Part shown: positions 11,471 to 21,139 of the stretch, piece by piece
How the letters are laid out: each line of letters begins with the position of its first letter
Position numbering within the stretch: the stretch's first letter is position 1
Source: Prosapia bicincta
Lineage: Eukaryota > Arthropoda > Insecta > Hemiptera > Cercopidae
Length of the DNA stretch: 64,000 nt
NCBI GenBank assembly: GCA_036971475.1
Contig: JBAIZL010000002.1
Span: 174,971,024 to 175,035,023 of the forward strand
Reading direction: 5' to 3'
Notes under the pieces: generated by a model
What the model saw: only the letters and a program-made list of their open reading frames with translations
Databases searched by the model: none
Told to the model about the DNA's origin: nothing
Program-made: the position numbers and the translations under genes

Positions 11471-14400
11471 ACACCCTGATTCTAAACATACTAGTTGAGT
11501 GTTTCATTCCTTGGTATCTTGTGACACTACCACTGAACATGCATTTCTGGTTTCATAGAAAGTTGGTGATTTCTATTTTGTTAAGTCAGTTGTGATTCAA
11601 TTTTTTATACACGTAAAGGACTGTGTTATTTAATGCCACGGTAGCATATTTTGTAATTAATTTTATGTACTAAGCTTAGTAACAATGTACAATTGACTCT
11701 AATACAATAAATATTACAATATTATTTTTAATATTATAATGAAAGCAAAGTAAACCAACAATATAGCTTAACAAGTTAAAGCTAATTAAAGTTTCAGTAT
11801 TACATGTGAATGATAGTAGCTAGTAATAGTGCATAGACTATAATATATGCAAGGAATAATAAAAAGGTAAACTCTTTATACGGTATCGTGTATGACTTTA
11901 GAACGGTCTATACAAATCACGAAGAACCCAGTTTTGTGGACTCGCTGACCCTGCAAGTTAAAATCCAGAGTAAAGGTGACCAATGAAGATCGCAAAGGCG
12001 TGTAAGAGGTTTGACATAGGTTATGAGTTATTAAAAAGAATCTGGGTATTAAGGTATTATTTTCAGTGAATTATATTGGAATGATTCCACCTGACGGTAG
12101 CTCTACGTTCACAGAAGCCACTAGATAGAACCCCTATGTCAGGACGTAGCATTATGAATTACGTAAGCACGTTATTCCAGTAAGTGTTTATTATCTCCAT
12201 GTTTCAATTTCTCATTAAGGAAAACCAATTTAAAGGAAATTTTAATTAAAAAGTATTGAAATAAATATAGTATTTGTCTTATAACCGTTGATTGCGTTGT
12301 TAAAATTATTGTCTTACGTTTAACAAAATGTTCTATTTAGTTCAATTAGCCAGAACGATTATTATAACCTGTGTTAGAAGGGGAAAGTGTTTAAGTATGT
12401 TTAATAAGGACTTGAAGGTTGATGGAGGGATAAAGTATGTGACTGAGGTAGGGATATTAGGCATGCAAAAGGCGTAGTTTATAAATGATTTTTTATTTAA
12501 ACTAATCTACTAAAAAAATGCTCCTACTTCACATTTTAAAAGGTAAAGTCTATTTAAAAACTAATATAAAGAAAGAATATTGGAAATGTGAATTCTATGT
12601 ATAGGCAAAGAAAACTACTACCGTTGCGGAAAATGCTATGACATACAATCAAGTGTCGTTAAAGAACACATAGGAGATACAACTTAAAGATATACATTTT
12701 TTTAATGTTCATCAAACTTTTATCAGAAGTATTTTAATAATTTATTCTCTTGTAGCCATATATTTACACTTGATGCTCCTAAAATCAGAGTACATCTACG
12801 CTTAATACTGCTTTGGCAAGCATCAAGCAAATCGATTCGGTTTTCATGAGATTTAATTGAGTTCTATTTGCATTCTATTAAACAGCCTTCCATATTCATA
12901 TTCGTAGAAACCCTGTCCATTGTCACTTTCACATACATTGACACTCATCACCCATGAGTGATACTTTAATTTCTGCTTCAGCCTAAAGCAATTAAGGATT
13001 TTTAATTAAACATTTGTTGTCGTACAAGTGTGCCTTGTGGGTCTGCAGATTTCATGAAAACTCAAATCCAATACCTTTATTATGTTGGCGTCATGGTCAG
13101 CATCAGTTATGACGTCATTATTGCTACAACTAAAATAAATTCTCGTGGTTAATAAACGCAAATTATTTTACCAGGAAGCTCGCACAATGTAAACGCTTTT
13201 ATTATTTTTTTTAAATTAACAAGTTTTGCTATTTATATGTCTATAACAGTCAATAATTATTAATGGATTAATTTTGAGAACTTTTTTTTTCTCTTAAAAA
13301 CATGATACTCAAAGGAAGAACGAACATTCAGCTAAACCAAAAGGAAAACGTGACAGGAACACTTCTACTGAGACCAAAATCTGATATTTACTCATTTTCT
13401 AAACCATTAATAATGCTGCATGAGAAAATTACAAAATAGGATTACTTTTTATATATTTAGCATTTTTTGTGAAATATTATGTACAATATAAATGGATATT
13501 ATTTAAAAATTTTAGGTTATTACAATACTTGTTCGTCGAAATTTCCAGTCCAATAAATTAAATTAAGTACTCTATTTTTTTATTTACGATATTATTCGTT
13601 AAAACATTTTTGAAATATTGCAAAGTCTTTTTAGTAAACAAGCCCTCATTTTGTAATCATAGTTTATTTTTTTAAATGATCTCCAAATTAATATTTAGCT
13701 AGTAATAATAATAATTATTATAACCAAAGTGGATGATTAAACGGAAAGAACCTAATTTTGAAGTTTATGTTTCGACTTACCAAAGTAATCACTTCATAAA
13801 TTTATAATTATTATAAACTTACCAGTAGGAGGTACTGACTGCAAAAGCTACTTGTGTTATTTTATCAAATTTAAGGGTTTCAATAAAATGATTAAACACT
13901 TACTGGAATACAACGATTTCAGATAAAAAATAGTTTTTTTCAAAAATGGTTCTTATTAGAGATAGTAGGTAAATTGTATGTTCTTCATATTAATTTGTTT
14001 TTTTTAAATAATTATTGGGCATAAGGTATATTCTATGAGTAATAGGTTTCGTATACTTTTTTATTGTTTAAATTATTGGGTAGATAATAGGTAAGTTTAC
14101 CTGAAGATGCTGTGCAAGGTTGTCCTGTTGTGTTCCGTCAGGTCGGTCTGTTACGATGTGACTACTTACCAGAGTTGTGATCCAAACCCCTCTATATTCC
14201 TCCTTACAATTTATTCTCCTTTACACTGCGATTCTATACTTTGTGATTCTATACACTAAATTCTCTTAACTTAACTTAAACAACTTTGATTAGAGTTATG
14301 AAATATCAATTTCAATTGGCGGTATTCCAAACAACAGGGTTAAAATCCAGACTTTGAACCCAAGTAGAACATGACACCACACTAAGGAGGACAAACTTGA

Positions 14401-16443
14401 ATTCGTCGAAACAGTTTCTTATTCGTGTATCGTCTCTTCCATCTCCTCATTTCCTGGTATATATTGATTAAATAAAGAAAAAAGTTGTACAAAATATAAG
14501 CGTATGTGTTTTTAACCTTCTTCATGTTGATGAGACTATTCTATTACTTCAAACCATTTCCCTGACCTAAACTTTAGAAATTTATATTGCTGTTTCTACC
14601 CATCTGGGATGACGAAACGGTTCCTAGGTTGATTATTTCATCTTCAGTTTTTTAAATATCTAATAGGTTTTAGAAATCTAACAATCAAGATTTCTTTAAT
14701 TATTTATCTGGTTACATTTCTTGTAACCAGTTATGTTATAAGCTTTAAATGCAAATGCTATGACAAGTATACATAAGTTTATAAACCATTTCAAAGTGTA
14801 AATACGAATATTCATATCGTATTACTAAACAGACTGGCATATCGATTGTGTCGGTTCAGAACTAATTTCTACGCATATTTCAGTCAGTTGTGTAAGACTT
14901 TATTTTTCATTTTCATTACGCGGGTGATAAACTTCATGTTACAATATTTTCCGACAAAACAATCTTTACCGGAATTAAATCAACCGCTAGTAAAGTCGTA
15001 TTTGCAGGACATTGAATGAAATTCACAATGAAATGTAGTAAATTTGTATTTATTTAATTTTGGTCCAATCCCGGTATATCAAGGCTAGAAAAGGCATTTA
15101 TTAACTAATATGAATGCAAATTAAATAAGTAGGCAGTTGGTAATCTGTCGTATGTTGAAATCTATGTTAACCGCTTAGTGTCAAGCTCCTCGCAAGTGTC
15201 CCGTTATTATGTGTTATCCCCTATGTAATATAAGGCTTACGTATAGAACAATATGAAAGAGGAAACCTTGAAAACTCTACGTGTAAATGAAGACAACAAT
15301 TACCAGAGTAACGTTTGAACATATGCTTTCAAAATGTATTTAGGAAACATAAAGCTAGCTTCTTTATTATTATTCTATGTAATATAAACCGGTAAAGGAA
15401 ATAAACAATGATAACCTTTGGTAAAAATGTACATTGAAGTTGTTTAAATATTTTTAAACCGGGCTATCATTGTTTATAATTATAATTACGCTACTGTGCT
15501 GTGTATAGAATTTTGTAAAGAAATATTTATATAATCAAATTTTTGAGATAAATGTAGGCCTAATTTCGTTTCCTATAAAAAAATTAGTATCATGAATTAT
15601 CCCTAACATAGTTAGAAATTTATCTATTAAAATACTGGAAGTGGAAATGAATTCTGTGAGTTTCTATGGGTTCACGACTTGTATAAGTACCTCACATTGA
15701 ATTATTATGAAATGGGTCATACAATTTAGTATTATTTAATACTCGCAGTACCTGATATGTTCACCCTTTAGTGTATTATTTTTGGTAAAATTAAATTCTA
15801 TCGGAAAATAAAAACAAAAATCCTAATTAATACTACTTTGGTTATTATTTATAAAAATATATTGAAATTAGGAAATTGATATTATTTGAACTAAATAAAT
15901 TTTTTGTAACTCTTAGAAAACCGAAAAGTTAGTGGTGATTGTAGTTGTTGGTAATTTTTAATGAATTCGTTTGAAATGCAAAGTGATGATTATAATGTGT
16001 AAAGTATTTGCCAAATCTAAGGTTGTTGTAAAGTATTACTATAGTACTGCAGACGTTTATCAACGCAACTAAACCTGCTCAGGTGAGACACAGTGTATCA
16101 CATAATATTATATTTCATACACCCAGAAATTGCACTCCTATTACACTCCACTTTACCAATATCTTGATATAATTTCACTGAAATGAAAAATTTCATTTTT
16201 GTATGGATCTGGTAAAAAAATTACTTTAGCGTTAAGTCTGACCCAGACATTATAAAAAAAACCTTGAATGAGATTTAACTATACACATTACCAGATAAAA
16301 CGAAAGTTATAATTCCTTTTACGATATTTAGTGTCGAAATACATGGAAAATGTGCTCAAAGTTTAACTAGTAGGTACCGATGTGGAAAATAAAAAAATAA
16401 TTCTGCAAATTTCGTAAAACTTATATTTATATATGTATATATC
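11471..16443. other. AT-rich intergenic or intronic sequence
   Basis: No coding signature, transposon protein or RNA gene recognised. If the exon at 16476 is real, this would lie downstream of its splice donor on the minus strand and so be intronic. Confidence 0.45.
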
Positions 16444-16475
16444 TACATCCGACATCTATATATCCAACACTCTAC

Positions 16476-16620
16476 CTTTATTGTCAATTCCAGATTTGCC
16501 ATAGTAACAAATAAAGCATTCACTTTAAGGTAAATCTCTTCGTCAGAGGTGTACTCATCCAAATTTAGATCTAAGCGATGGCTTTTAGTACATTGTTCCT
16601 CTAAACTAACATTCATGTTA
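16476..16620 (-). CDS. Distal half of a PLE-interrupted exon
   Basis: On the minus strand this continues, in the same frame, the open reading frame that begins at 26851, once the PLE array and one copy of the target duplication are removed. It encodes residues from NMNVSLEEQ to NLELTIK. The peptide is acidic and polar (LDLNLDEYTSDEEIY) with no domain I recognise. It ends at AAG|GTAGAGT, which fits a 5' splice donor; without splicing the frame stops at 16444. It may be a host gene or the N-terminus of another transposon's protein. Confidence 0.5.
16607..16620. repeat. Left 14-bp target-site duplication
   Basis: TAACATTCATGTTA occurs here and at 26671-26684, exactly at the outer edges of the PLE array. 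Up to 2-3 nt at the edges could be microhomology with the element, so the duplication is 12-14 bp. Confidence 0.85.
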
Positions 16621-17036
16621 CACAATATCAAGAGCACAGTGGTACAATATATTACAATAAAAATATTGAAAAGAACCCCAATACCACAAAAATAATCAAA
16701 AATAACAAATAAGACAAGTTACTTAAGATTAAACCCTTATGTACATTTCGATGACCATGTCATCATCATCAGAGGGTCTAGTTACAAAACACAATCTAGC
16801 ACACAAGACGTTACAAACTAGAATGATACCAATCGTTCTCCGCGGTCTCTATATATAGGCGTGAGGTAAGCTCCGCCCCCTCTCCGCCCTCGACCGACAA
16901 ATAACGATCGGCCATCAGGAACCAAATAGGTTATGTCAAAAATTACATTATAATAATACATATGTAATAAAAACTACAGCAATAACAATTAATAAACTAA
17001 AAGTAATTAGATTAAAACATCGTAATTTGAAGAAAG
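16621..17036 (-). repeat. PLE-1 pLTR, 3' end of copy 1
   Basis: This is the terminal repeat that follows the copy 1 stop codon on the minus strand. It holds the GC-rich promoter block, TATA and hammerhead, and ends in CTTGATATTGTG, about 17 nt before the position equivalent to the ORF start of a following unit. It abuts the target duplication. Confidence 0.9.
16730..16780 (-). ncRNA. Hammerhead ribozyme (type I), PLE-1
   Basis: On the minus strand: stem I ACCCU/AGGGU extended by a GU and two AU pairs; core CUGAUGA (16772-16766); a bulged U; stem II GAUGAC-AUG-GUCAUC; GAAA; a minimal stem III AUG/CAU with a 2-nt loop; then UA. Predicted cleavage lies between 16738 and 16737. Tiny stem III helices are known in Penelope-element hammerheads. 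Confidence 0.88.
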
Positions 17037-19397
17037 CTATTTAAGTAAAGTATATAATGGTGAGTAAGGAATAGGTCCTTTATCTGCATTCATTAATTTA
17101 CAATTTGATTTGACTATAAAAACACTTTCATAACTATTAAGTAACTTTTTTGAGTTTATACATTTAGCTAAAATAACATTTTTATCTAAATCATGCTGAT
17201 TACTAAGGACATGTTCTGCTACACTTGATTTTTCCGGTCTTTCATATTTAATATGGGCAAGATGTTCTTTAAATCTGGTTACAATTTTTCTTTTAGTTTG
17301 ACCTATATACATCTCGTTACAAGTACTACAAATTATCTTATAAATACCTGATTTTTCCAACATTGGAATTTTATCTTTCGGGTTACACAATAAATGCTTG
17401 AGTTTATTTTGAGTTTTATAGGCTATCTTAACATTTACCTTTTTAAAAATAGAGTCTAACCCTTTTGTTAAAATATTATCGAAAGGTAAACTAATAAAAG
17501 TACATTTTTTAACTTCTTTTTGAAGAGTGGTAGTTGTGTTCAAAACATATTTTAATCTTTGTTTTCTAACAATATTATCTATAATTTTAGCATCAAAATC
17601 GTTATATCTAGCCACTCCTTTGATATAATTAATTTCCTTATAAAAACGTCTAGGACTAAGTGGTACATTGATAGCTCTGTTAACCAAACTGTTAAATGCT
17701 GCTATTTTATGTGTATAACAATGGTTGGAACTATTTAAAATATATCTGTTATTGTTAGTAGGTTTCCTGTAGATATCAAATTCAATTTTTTCATGATTTT
17801 TAATACACAGAATATCTAAAAATGGTAAACGATTATTAGTTTCTAATTCATAAGTAAACTTAATGGAACTATGTATACTATTAAGTTGGTTTACAAAAAC
17901 ATCAACATTACATTTACTGCTATCAAAGATCGCAAAAACATCGTCAACATATCTTAACCAAATCCTAGGAAAATAAGTAATACTATTCTTTAAGTTTTCT
18001 TCAAATCTGCTCATAAAAAGCTCAGCAATGAAAGGAGACAAACTGTTACCCATAGCAGTTCCATCACATTGTTTATAAAATTCATTATTAAATTTAAAGA
18101 AATTTTGGTACATACATATTTCAGTTAATTTGATATATTCGTTTATTTTAATAGGTTCGATGTTGTTTTCTTTTAAAAAATCTTCAACAAACAATATAGT
18201 TTCTTTAACAGGAATGCTAGGAAACAACGAACTTACATCAAAAGATACCATAATATCAGTACTACTAAGTTTTATATTTTTAACCTTGTTGACAAATTCT
18301 ATGTTATTTTTAATAGGAAACATACCACGTTTTTCTTTTAAAGAAGTAAATTTATAGGCTAACCATTTTGATAAAAGGTAGGTTGGGGAATCAATCCCAG
18401 AAACTATAGGTCTCATTGCTTTCCCTTCCTTGTGGATTTTTGGAAGGCAATATAACCTAGGTATAACAGGATTAGAAATTTTAAATTTATAAATATCTTT
18501 CTTAGGAATGACTGAACTACAATTCTTAATAGTATCGTTTGTAACTTGAACAAACTTATTTAGTGGGGTTTTAACAATTTTCTGATAAGGGCCTTCTTCT
18601 AACATATTAGTTACTCTATTGACATAATCGTTCTTATCTAAAACTACAATTGTATTACCCTTATCAGCTTTTAAATAATAACAATCTTTGTTACAAAGAC
18701 CTTTAACTAACTCAAAATTATTTTTAACATTAGCCGGTTTATTGGCCATACGAATATTATTTTCCATTTTAATTTTACAGGCGTTTCTTATGTAATTTTT
18801 ATCTGACTCTTTTAAATTAGAAATACTACTTTCTATATTAGCTACTATATCAACTACAGTTTTGTTAGTGTAATTACAATGTGCAAAATTTAACCCTTTA
18901 CTTAATAAATTAATTTCTTCTCTATTAAAAGTTTGGCTAGATTCATTACGAACTAGCGGACAGGTAGGGTTTTTATTATTATTACCTATTTCATCCAAAT
19001 TTAAATGTTTACTAATTGCTACAAATTTCTTATCCAGATTTTTTACCTTACAATCAATTTTATGCTTATTTATTACATACATTTTTCTACAAAAATTATT
19101 CCAAACAATAGCGTTACTATCCTTTGCTAATTTGAGGTGTAAATTGTACTTTTTTAATTCTAAATTAGCTAATTTACTATAAAGATATTTAATTTCTAAT
19201 TTTAACCATTTGAGTTTCGCAAATTCGATAACTCTCTTGGTACGTGAATTATTAAGATTAATGCGGAAACCGTTTATAAATCTAGGAAAAACTTTAAAAC
19301 GTTGACATTTTTTCAAAAAACCGATATCTACTTGTAATGAACTTATTTTTAAACTTAACTTACTAAAAAGGTTTTGCTCAGTTGACCGGGAAGCCAT
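17037..19397 (-). CDS. PLE-1 reverse transcriptase/GIY-YIG protein, copy 1 (intact)
   Basis: A 786-residue protein counted from the ATG in GCCATG; an upstream GTG-initiated extension is not needed. RT motifs in order: KADKGNTIVVLD (about 243-254), LYCLPKIHKEGKAMRPIVSG (about 315-334), motif A SFDVSSLFPSIP (about 385-396), motif B QCDGTAMGNSLSP (about 443-455), catalytic YVDD (483-486) and LPFLDI (about 524). The C-terminal endonuclease has GIY (684-686), C690 and C693 of the Cys-rich linker, YIG (697-699), Arg708 and a later Glu757. This is the canonical endonuclease-positive PLE layout, acting by target-primed reverse transcription. There is no stop or frameshift, so it is potentially functional. 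The protein is nearly identical to copy 4. The PLE subclade is not determined. Confidence 0.96.
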   Translation of the reverse strand: MASRSTEQNLFSKLSLKISSLQVDIGFLKKCQRFKVFPRFINGFRINLNNSRTKRVIEFAKLKWLKLEIKYLYSKLANLELKKYNLHLKLAKDSNAIVWNNFCRKMYVINKHKIDCKVKNLDKKFVAISKHLNLDEIGNNNKNPTCPLVRNESSQTFNREEINLLSKGLNFAHCNYTNKTVVDIVANIESSISNLKESDKNYIRNACKIKMENNIRMANKPANVKNNFELVKGLCNKDCYYLKADKGNTIVVLDKNDYVNRVTNMLEEGPYQKIVKTPLNKFVQVTNDTIKNCSSVIPKKDIYKFKISNPVIPRLYCLPKIHKEGKAMRPIVSGIDSPTYLLSKWLAYKFTSLKEKRGMFPIKNNIEFVNKVKNIKLSSTDIMVSFDVSSLFPSIPVKETILFVEDFLKENNIEPIKINEYIKLTEICMYQNFFKFNNEFYKQCDGTAMGNSLSPFIAELFMSRFEENLKNSITYFPRIWLRYVDDVFAIFDSSKCNVDVFVNQLNSIHSSIKFTYELETNNRLPFLDILCIKNHEKIEFDIYRKPTNNNRYILNSSNHCYTHKIAAFNSLVNRAINVPLSPRRFYKEINYIKGVARYNDFDAKIIDNIVRKQRLKYVLNTTTTLQKEVKKCTFISLPFDNILTKGLDSIFKKVNVKIAYKTQNKLKHLLCNPKDKIPMLEKSGIYKIICSTCNEMYIGQTKRKIVTRFKEHLAHIKYERPEKSSVAEHVLSNQHDLDKNVILAKCINSKKLLNSYESVFIVKSNCKLMNADKGPIPYSPLYTLLK

Positions 19398-19512
19398 GAT
19401 AATACACAATATCAAGAGCACAGTGGTACAATATATTACAATAAAAATATTGAAAAGAACCCCAATACCACAAAAATAATCAAAAATAACAAATAAGACA
19501 AGTTACTTAAGA

Positions 19513-19565
19513 TTAAACCCTTATGTACATTTCGATGACCATGTCATCATCATCAGAGGGTCTAG
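19513..19565 (-). ncRNA. Hammerhead ribozyme (type I), PLE-1
   Basis: The same sequence and predicted fold as the copy at 16730-16780: CUGAUGA, bulged U, stem II GAUGAC/GUCAUC, GAAA, 3-bp stem III, UA. It lies between the predicted start site at about 19607 and the copy 1 ATG at 19397, that is, in the 5' leader. Confidence 0.88.
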
Positions 19566-19599
19566 TTACAAAACACAATCTAGCACACAAGACGTTACA

Positions 19600-19690
19600 A
19601 ACTAGAATGATACCAATCGTTCTCCGCGGTCTCTATATATAGGCGTGAGGTAAGCTCCGCCCCCTCTCCGCCCTCGACCGACAAATAACG
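19600..19690 (-). promoter_or_regulatory. PLE-1 pLTR promoter driving copy 1
   Basis: On the minus strand a GC-rich block containing GGGGGCGGAGC (Sp1-like) is followed by CTATATATAG (19633-19641) and, about 30 nt on, TCATTCT (19610-19604), an initiator-like start. This is a standard RNA polymerase II core layout. Start-site use is inferred. Confidence 0.7.
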
Positions 19691-19798
19691 ATCGGCCATC
19701 AGGAACCAAATAGGTTATGTCAAAAATTACATTATAATAATACATATGTAATAAAAACTACAGCAATAACAATTAATAAACTAAAAGTAATTAGATTA

Positions 19799-20716
19799 AG
19801 ATATGTTGACGATGTTTTTGCGATCTTTGATAGCAGTAAATGTAATGTTGATGTTTTTGTAAACCAACTTAATAGTATACATAGTTCCATTAAGTTTACT
19901 TATGAATTAGAAACTAATAATCGTTTACCATTTTTAGATATTCTGTGTATTAAAAATCATGAAAAAATTGAATTTGATATTTACAGGAAACCTACTAACA
20001 ATAACAGATATATTTTAAATAGTTCCAACCATTGTTATACACATAAAATAGCAGCATTTAACAGTTTGGTTAACAGAGCTATCAATGTACCACTTAGTCC
20101 TAGACGTTTTTATAAGGAAATTAATTATATCAAAGGAGTGGCTAGATATAACGATTTTGATGCTAAAATTATAGATAATATTGTTAGAAAACAAAGATTA
20201 AAATATGTTTTGAACACAACTACCACTCTTCAAAAAGAAGTTAAAAAATGTACTTTTATTAGTTTACCTTTCGATAATATTTTAACAAAAGGGTTAGACT
20301 CTATTTTTAAAAAGGTAAATGTTAAGATAGCCTATAAAACTCAAAATAAACTCAAGCATTTATTGTGTAACCCGAAAGATAAAATTCCAATGTTGGAAAA
20401 ATCAGGTATTTATAAGATAATTTGTAGTACTTGTAACGAGATGTATATAGGTCAAACTAAAAGAAAAATTGTAACCAGATTTAAAGAACATCTTGCCCAT
20501 ATTAAATATGAAAGACCTGAAAAATCAAGTGTAGCAGAACATGTCCTTAGTAATCAGCATGATTTAGATAAAAATGTTATTTTAGCTAAATGTATAAACT
20601 CAAAAAAGTTACTTAATAGTTATGAAAGTGTTTTTATAGTCAAATCAAATTGTAAATTAATGAATGCAGATAAAGGACCTATTCCTTACTCACCATTATA
20701 TACTTTACTTAAATAG
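19799..20716 (+). pseudogene. PLE-1 copy 2, 5'-truncated (RT C-terminus + GIY-YIG)
   Basis: It begins abruptly at the RT catalytic RYVDDV motif and runs open through LPFLDI, the linker and the complete GIY-YIG domain to the same stop as copies 1 and 4. RT motifs A and B are missing, so it cannot act alone. The truncation point is the head-to-head junction with copy 1's pLTR. The residues present match copies 1 and 4. A first in-frame ATG occurs at 20066. Confidence 0.95.
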
Positions 20717-20859
20717 CTTTCTTCAAATTACGATGTTTTAATCTAATTACTTTTAGTTTATTAATTGTTATTGCTGTAGTTTTTATTACATATGTATTAT
20801 TATAATGCAATTTTTGACATAACCTATTTGGTTCCTGATGGCCGATCGTTATTTGTCGG

Positions 20860-20935
20860 TCGAGGGCGGAGAGGGGGCGGAGCTTACCTCACGCCTATAT
20901 ATAGAGACCGCGGAGAACGATTGGTATCATTCTAG
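20860..20935 (+). promoter_or_regulatory. PLE-1 pLTR promoter upstream of copy 3
   Basis: A GC-rich GGGCGGAGAGGGGGCGGAGC block, TATATATAG at 20896-20904, and TCATTCT at about 20927-20933, with TATA-to-initiator spacing near 30 bp. The GC islet stands out sharply from the AT-rich element. Confidence 0.7.
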
Positions 20936-20972
20936 TTTGTAACGTCTTGTGTGCTAGATTGTGTTTTGTAAC

Positions 20973-21023
20973 TAGACCCTCTGATGATGATGACATGGTC
21001 ATCGAAATGTACATAAGGGTTTA
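20973..21023 (+). ncRNA. Hammerhead ribozyme (type I), PLE-1
   Basis: CUGAUGA at 20981-20987, bulged U, stem II GAUGAC-AUG-GUCAUC, GAAA at 21004-21007, stem III AUG/CAU, cleavage predicted after A21015. Stem I is ACCCU (20976-20980) with AGGGU (21016-21020). Confidence 0.9.
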
Positions 21024-21139
21024 ATCTTAAGTAACTTGTCTTATTTGTTATTTTTGATTATTTTTGTGGTATTGGGGTTCTTTTCAATATTTTTATTGTA
21101 ATATATTGTACCACTGTGCTCTTGATATTGTGTATTATC

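Larger units (their letters stand above)
19398..19798 (-). repeat. PLE-1 pLTR, 5' side of copy 1
   Basis: The upstream pLTR of the minus-strand copy. It is complete except that it stops at TTAATCTAATTAC, about 34 nt after where the previous unit's stop codon would lie. There it joins copy 2 head-to-head, with TTAA shared between the two joined sequences. Confidence 0.9.
20717..21139 (+). repeat. PLE-1 pLTR between copies 2 and 3
   Basis: A 423-bp terminal repeat with promoter block and hammerhead. It shares the base variant ATGCAATTTTTG with the right-end pLTR, whereas the pLTRs at 16.9, 19.7 and 23.6 kb have ATGTAATTTTTG. Confidence 0.93.

Noticed and set aside
16443..16637. A separate 64-residue gene starting MLLILC
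   Set aside because: Its first residues come from the PLE end; the rest is the distal part of the interrupted exon.
18130..18357. 75-codon hydrophobic frames antisense to the PLE ORFs (also at 22180 and 24965)
   Set aside because: Antisense shadows of the RT motif A region, repeated with each PLE copy.
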